64,000 bases of DNA from Mesostigma viride (lineage: Eukaryota > Streptophyta > Mesostigmatophyceae > Mesostigmatales > Mesostigmataceae), in contig RPFO01000264.1 in the NCBI GenBank assembly GCA_009746045.1, positions 184,001 to 248,000 on the forward strand, in the 5' to 3' direction. Below, in pieces: positions 62,673 to 64,000 of the stretch (the stretch's first letter is position 1; every line of letters starts with the position of its first letter). The notes below the pieces were generated by a model. It ran no database searches and was not told where the DNA came from. It saw nothing but the letters and a program-made list of their open reading frames with translations. The position numbers and the translations under genes were made by a program.

Positions 62673-63182
62673 GCTCGAAGGTCGTGGTGCGCGTGAAACG
62701 TACGTATGCCCTTTGTCGGTAGGTGCCGTTGGGGTCAAATTGGGTGCCGCCAAAATCGGGCCGACGCGTCAATAGACTGAGGCCGTCGATGAGTGCCATC
62801 ATGCGGCTTGGGTCACTTCTGTTGGAGAACTTCAGCTAAGTTAACTTAACGCAAACCACTGGTCGCCCGCGTCGGGAACCGGCCCAACGGCTCTCCCGCA
62901 ACAGAAAATTACGCGGCATACTGCATAAGTCGTCGGATTGTTACATTTCGACGGTCAAGATTTCATGATGAGGTTTTGCGTTCAATTTGCGGCAGTTTGC
63001 CGCCCAGAGAAAGTAGTCGTTGGACTCGTTGCCCACTATGAAACACAATCAAGCAAGCCGTTTCCGGCCCCATCGTGTAGGTCATGTAGTCGCTCTTCAC
63101 GTCAGCCAGCCGTAATTTCAATGCACAAGGCTACACACTATTTCCATCTCCATTCATATTCATAATCCTGCACGACTGACTC

Positions 63183-63500
63183 GAAAACGCGGACAAGATA
63201 ACGGCAGGCTCGAGCTACCATGGTCCGGATTCTCCCGATTTCTGGCCTGCGCTGGTTGTCTCCTTGATATTCAGCAACTCTCTCCGGTAAGAGATTTTCC
63301 GCAGTTTGGCTGTTTCGAAACGTTAATTAAGTGAGATGCCTTCGGATCAGGAGACTCACACAGCCGCGAAATCATGCCAAAGGTCCTATGTTCGATCCCT
63401 TGCTGGTGGCTTCTGAGCTTTCTTATTTTCTGTGTTCCGCGGAATCTCAGATTTGGGCCGCTAGCGTTTTAACGTTTGTTGCTTTCTGATCCGACGACAA
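63183..63500 (+). repeat. dispersed SINE-like repeat, copy B
   Basis: Second copy of the repeat at 13317-13660, same strand, roughly 85-90% alike by eye, with GTTCGATCCC at the B-box-like position and a differing middle part. Confidence 0.55.
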
Positions 63501-63818
63501 CGTTGTGCCTTGCTCGTGTGACATCTGGCGCATGGTGTGATTCATGTGTATGGTGCTGCCTTGCCACATGGGGCTGCTTTGCCATAAGAGTGAGTGTTGG
63601 GTCATAAATCGTGTTCTACACATTTGCTGCATGGACCGTTAGGTGCTGGTGAGCTCTTCCTTGTAGAATGGTGATGTCTATGTCAAGGATCTGATATCTT
63701 TTTTTTCTCTTGAATATTGTGTCGCGGTTAATTGCTTGGATTCATGCAGGCACCACGAGAATGGAATGGGAGCGGTTGCCATGCAGTGTTGTTTTCCTTG
63801 TATGCCTCTTACTTGCAG

Positions 63819-63923
63819 GTAAACTGGACCGCCCAGGAGGAAGCTCGTGGTGGGAGGACTGACAGTGAGGATGGCAATGACGATACCATGTCATCGGCGT
63901 CGAGCGTTGCAACACCATCCAAG
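63819..63923 (+). CDS. candidate host exon, 35 codons
   Basis: Acceptor ACTTGCAG after a pyrimidine-rich stretch, donor AAG|GTTAGC, open frame of exactly 35 codons. Encodes an acidic, Ser-rich segment with 'DSEDGNDDTMSSASSVATPS'. No domain. The gene would continue to the right of the window. Confidence 0.35.
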
Positions 63924-64000
63924 GTTAGCTGCACTGCTTTCATTTTAGGGGGAATTATAGGTGTCATTTTTTTGGCATTTGAAGGTATAGATGTTTATCT

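Overview
The window looks like nuclear DNA of a unicellular green alga (chlorophyte or prasinophyte). It has GC- and CpG-rich unique sequence, introns with GT/AG borders, very heavy microsatellite load, a plant-like Ku80 gene, and a mix of LINE, hAT, piggyBac, Copia, tyrosine-recombinase and Polinton-like elements of the kind found in such algae. Genus is not decidable from sequence alone.

1-12.9 kb is a mobile-element graveyard. It holds a non-autonomous split-direct-repeat element (1049-3149) next to a broken piggyBac transposase, the 3' end of a Copia element (to 5665), an inverted-repeat MITE-like unit (5675-6160), a 5'-truncated LINE (6517-11333, minus) framed by a 14-bp target-site duplication and itself split by a 656-bp hAT-type MITE with a perfect 8-bp duplication, and an endonuclease-domain remnant of another retroelement (12.4-12.9 kb).

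13-29.7 kb is mostly host sequence: a TPR-type exon (14.9-15.7 kb, minus), an unidentified first exon (16.5-17.0 kb, minus), and on the plus strand the 5' part of a Ku80 (XRCC5) gene. Six Ku80 exons between 17946 and 25935 can be followed in phase and encode the N-terminal vWA domain. Intron 5 is 4.3 kb and is almost entirely octamer minisatellite ending in a (CCCT)n tract. Exon 3 is partly duplicated in tandem. Downstream lie (ATCC)n, (GGGA)n, (GTGC)n and (GGGT)n arrays and about 180-bp and 99-bp tandem repeats. The rest of Ku80 was not found.

29.7-52.9 kb is a fossil Polinton-like virus (PLV). About 10 kb of its own sequence remains after subtracting three insertions. It carries a capsid-like gene, an Ig-like protein and a LamG-like protein, a large structural protein, several small virion-type ORFs and the start of an FtsK/HerA-like packaging ATPase. 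Into it are inserted a TTAA-flanked piggyBac-type element (33096-40704) that itself contains a Ngaro/PAT-like tyrosine-recombinase retrotransposon (about 33440-38789), a second split-direct-repeat element (42835-44806), and a Gag-only LTR element (46484-49712) whose two LTRs look identical.

52.9-64 kb holds a TGAGAAAA-rich block, a 7.5-kb LTR element without recognisable pol (53278-60737), a two-exon gene resembling the C-terminal part of CACTA transposases (minus, 60.8-62.1 kb), a second copy of a dispersed SINE-like repeat, and one plausible host exon near the right edge. The host genes and mobile elements do not form a joint pathway; the coherent gene set here is the PLV virion module.
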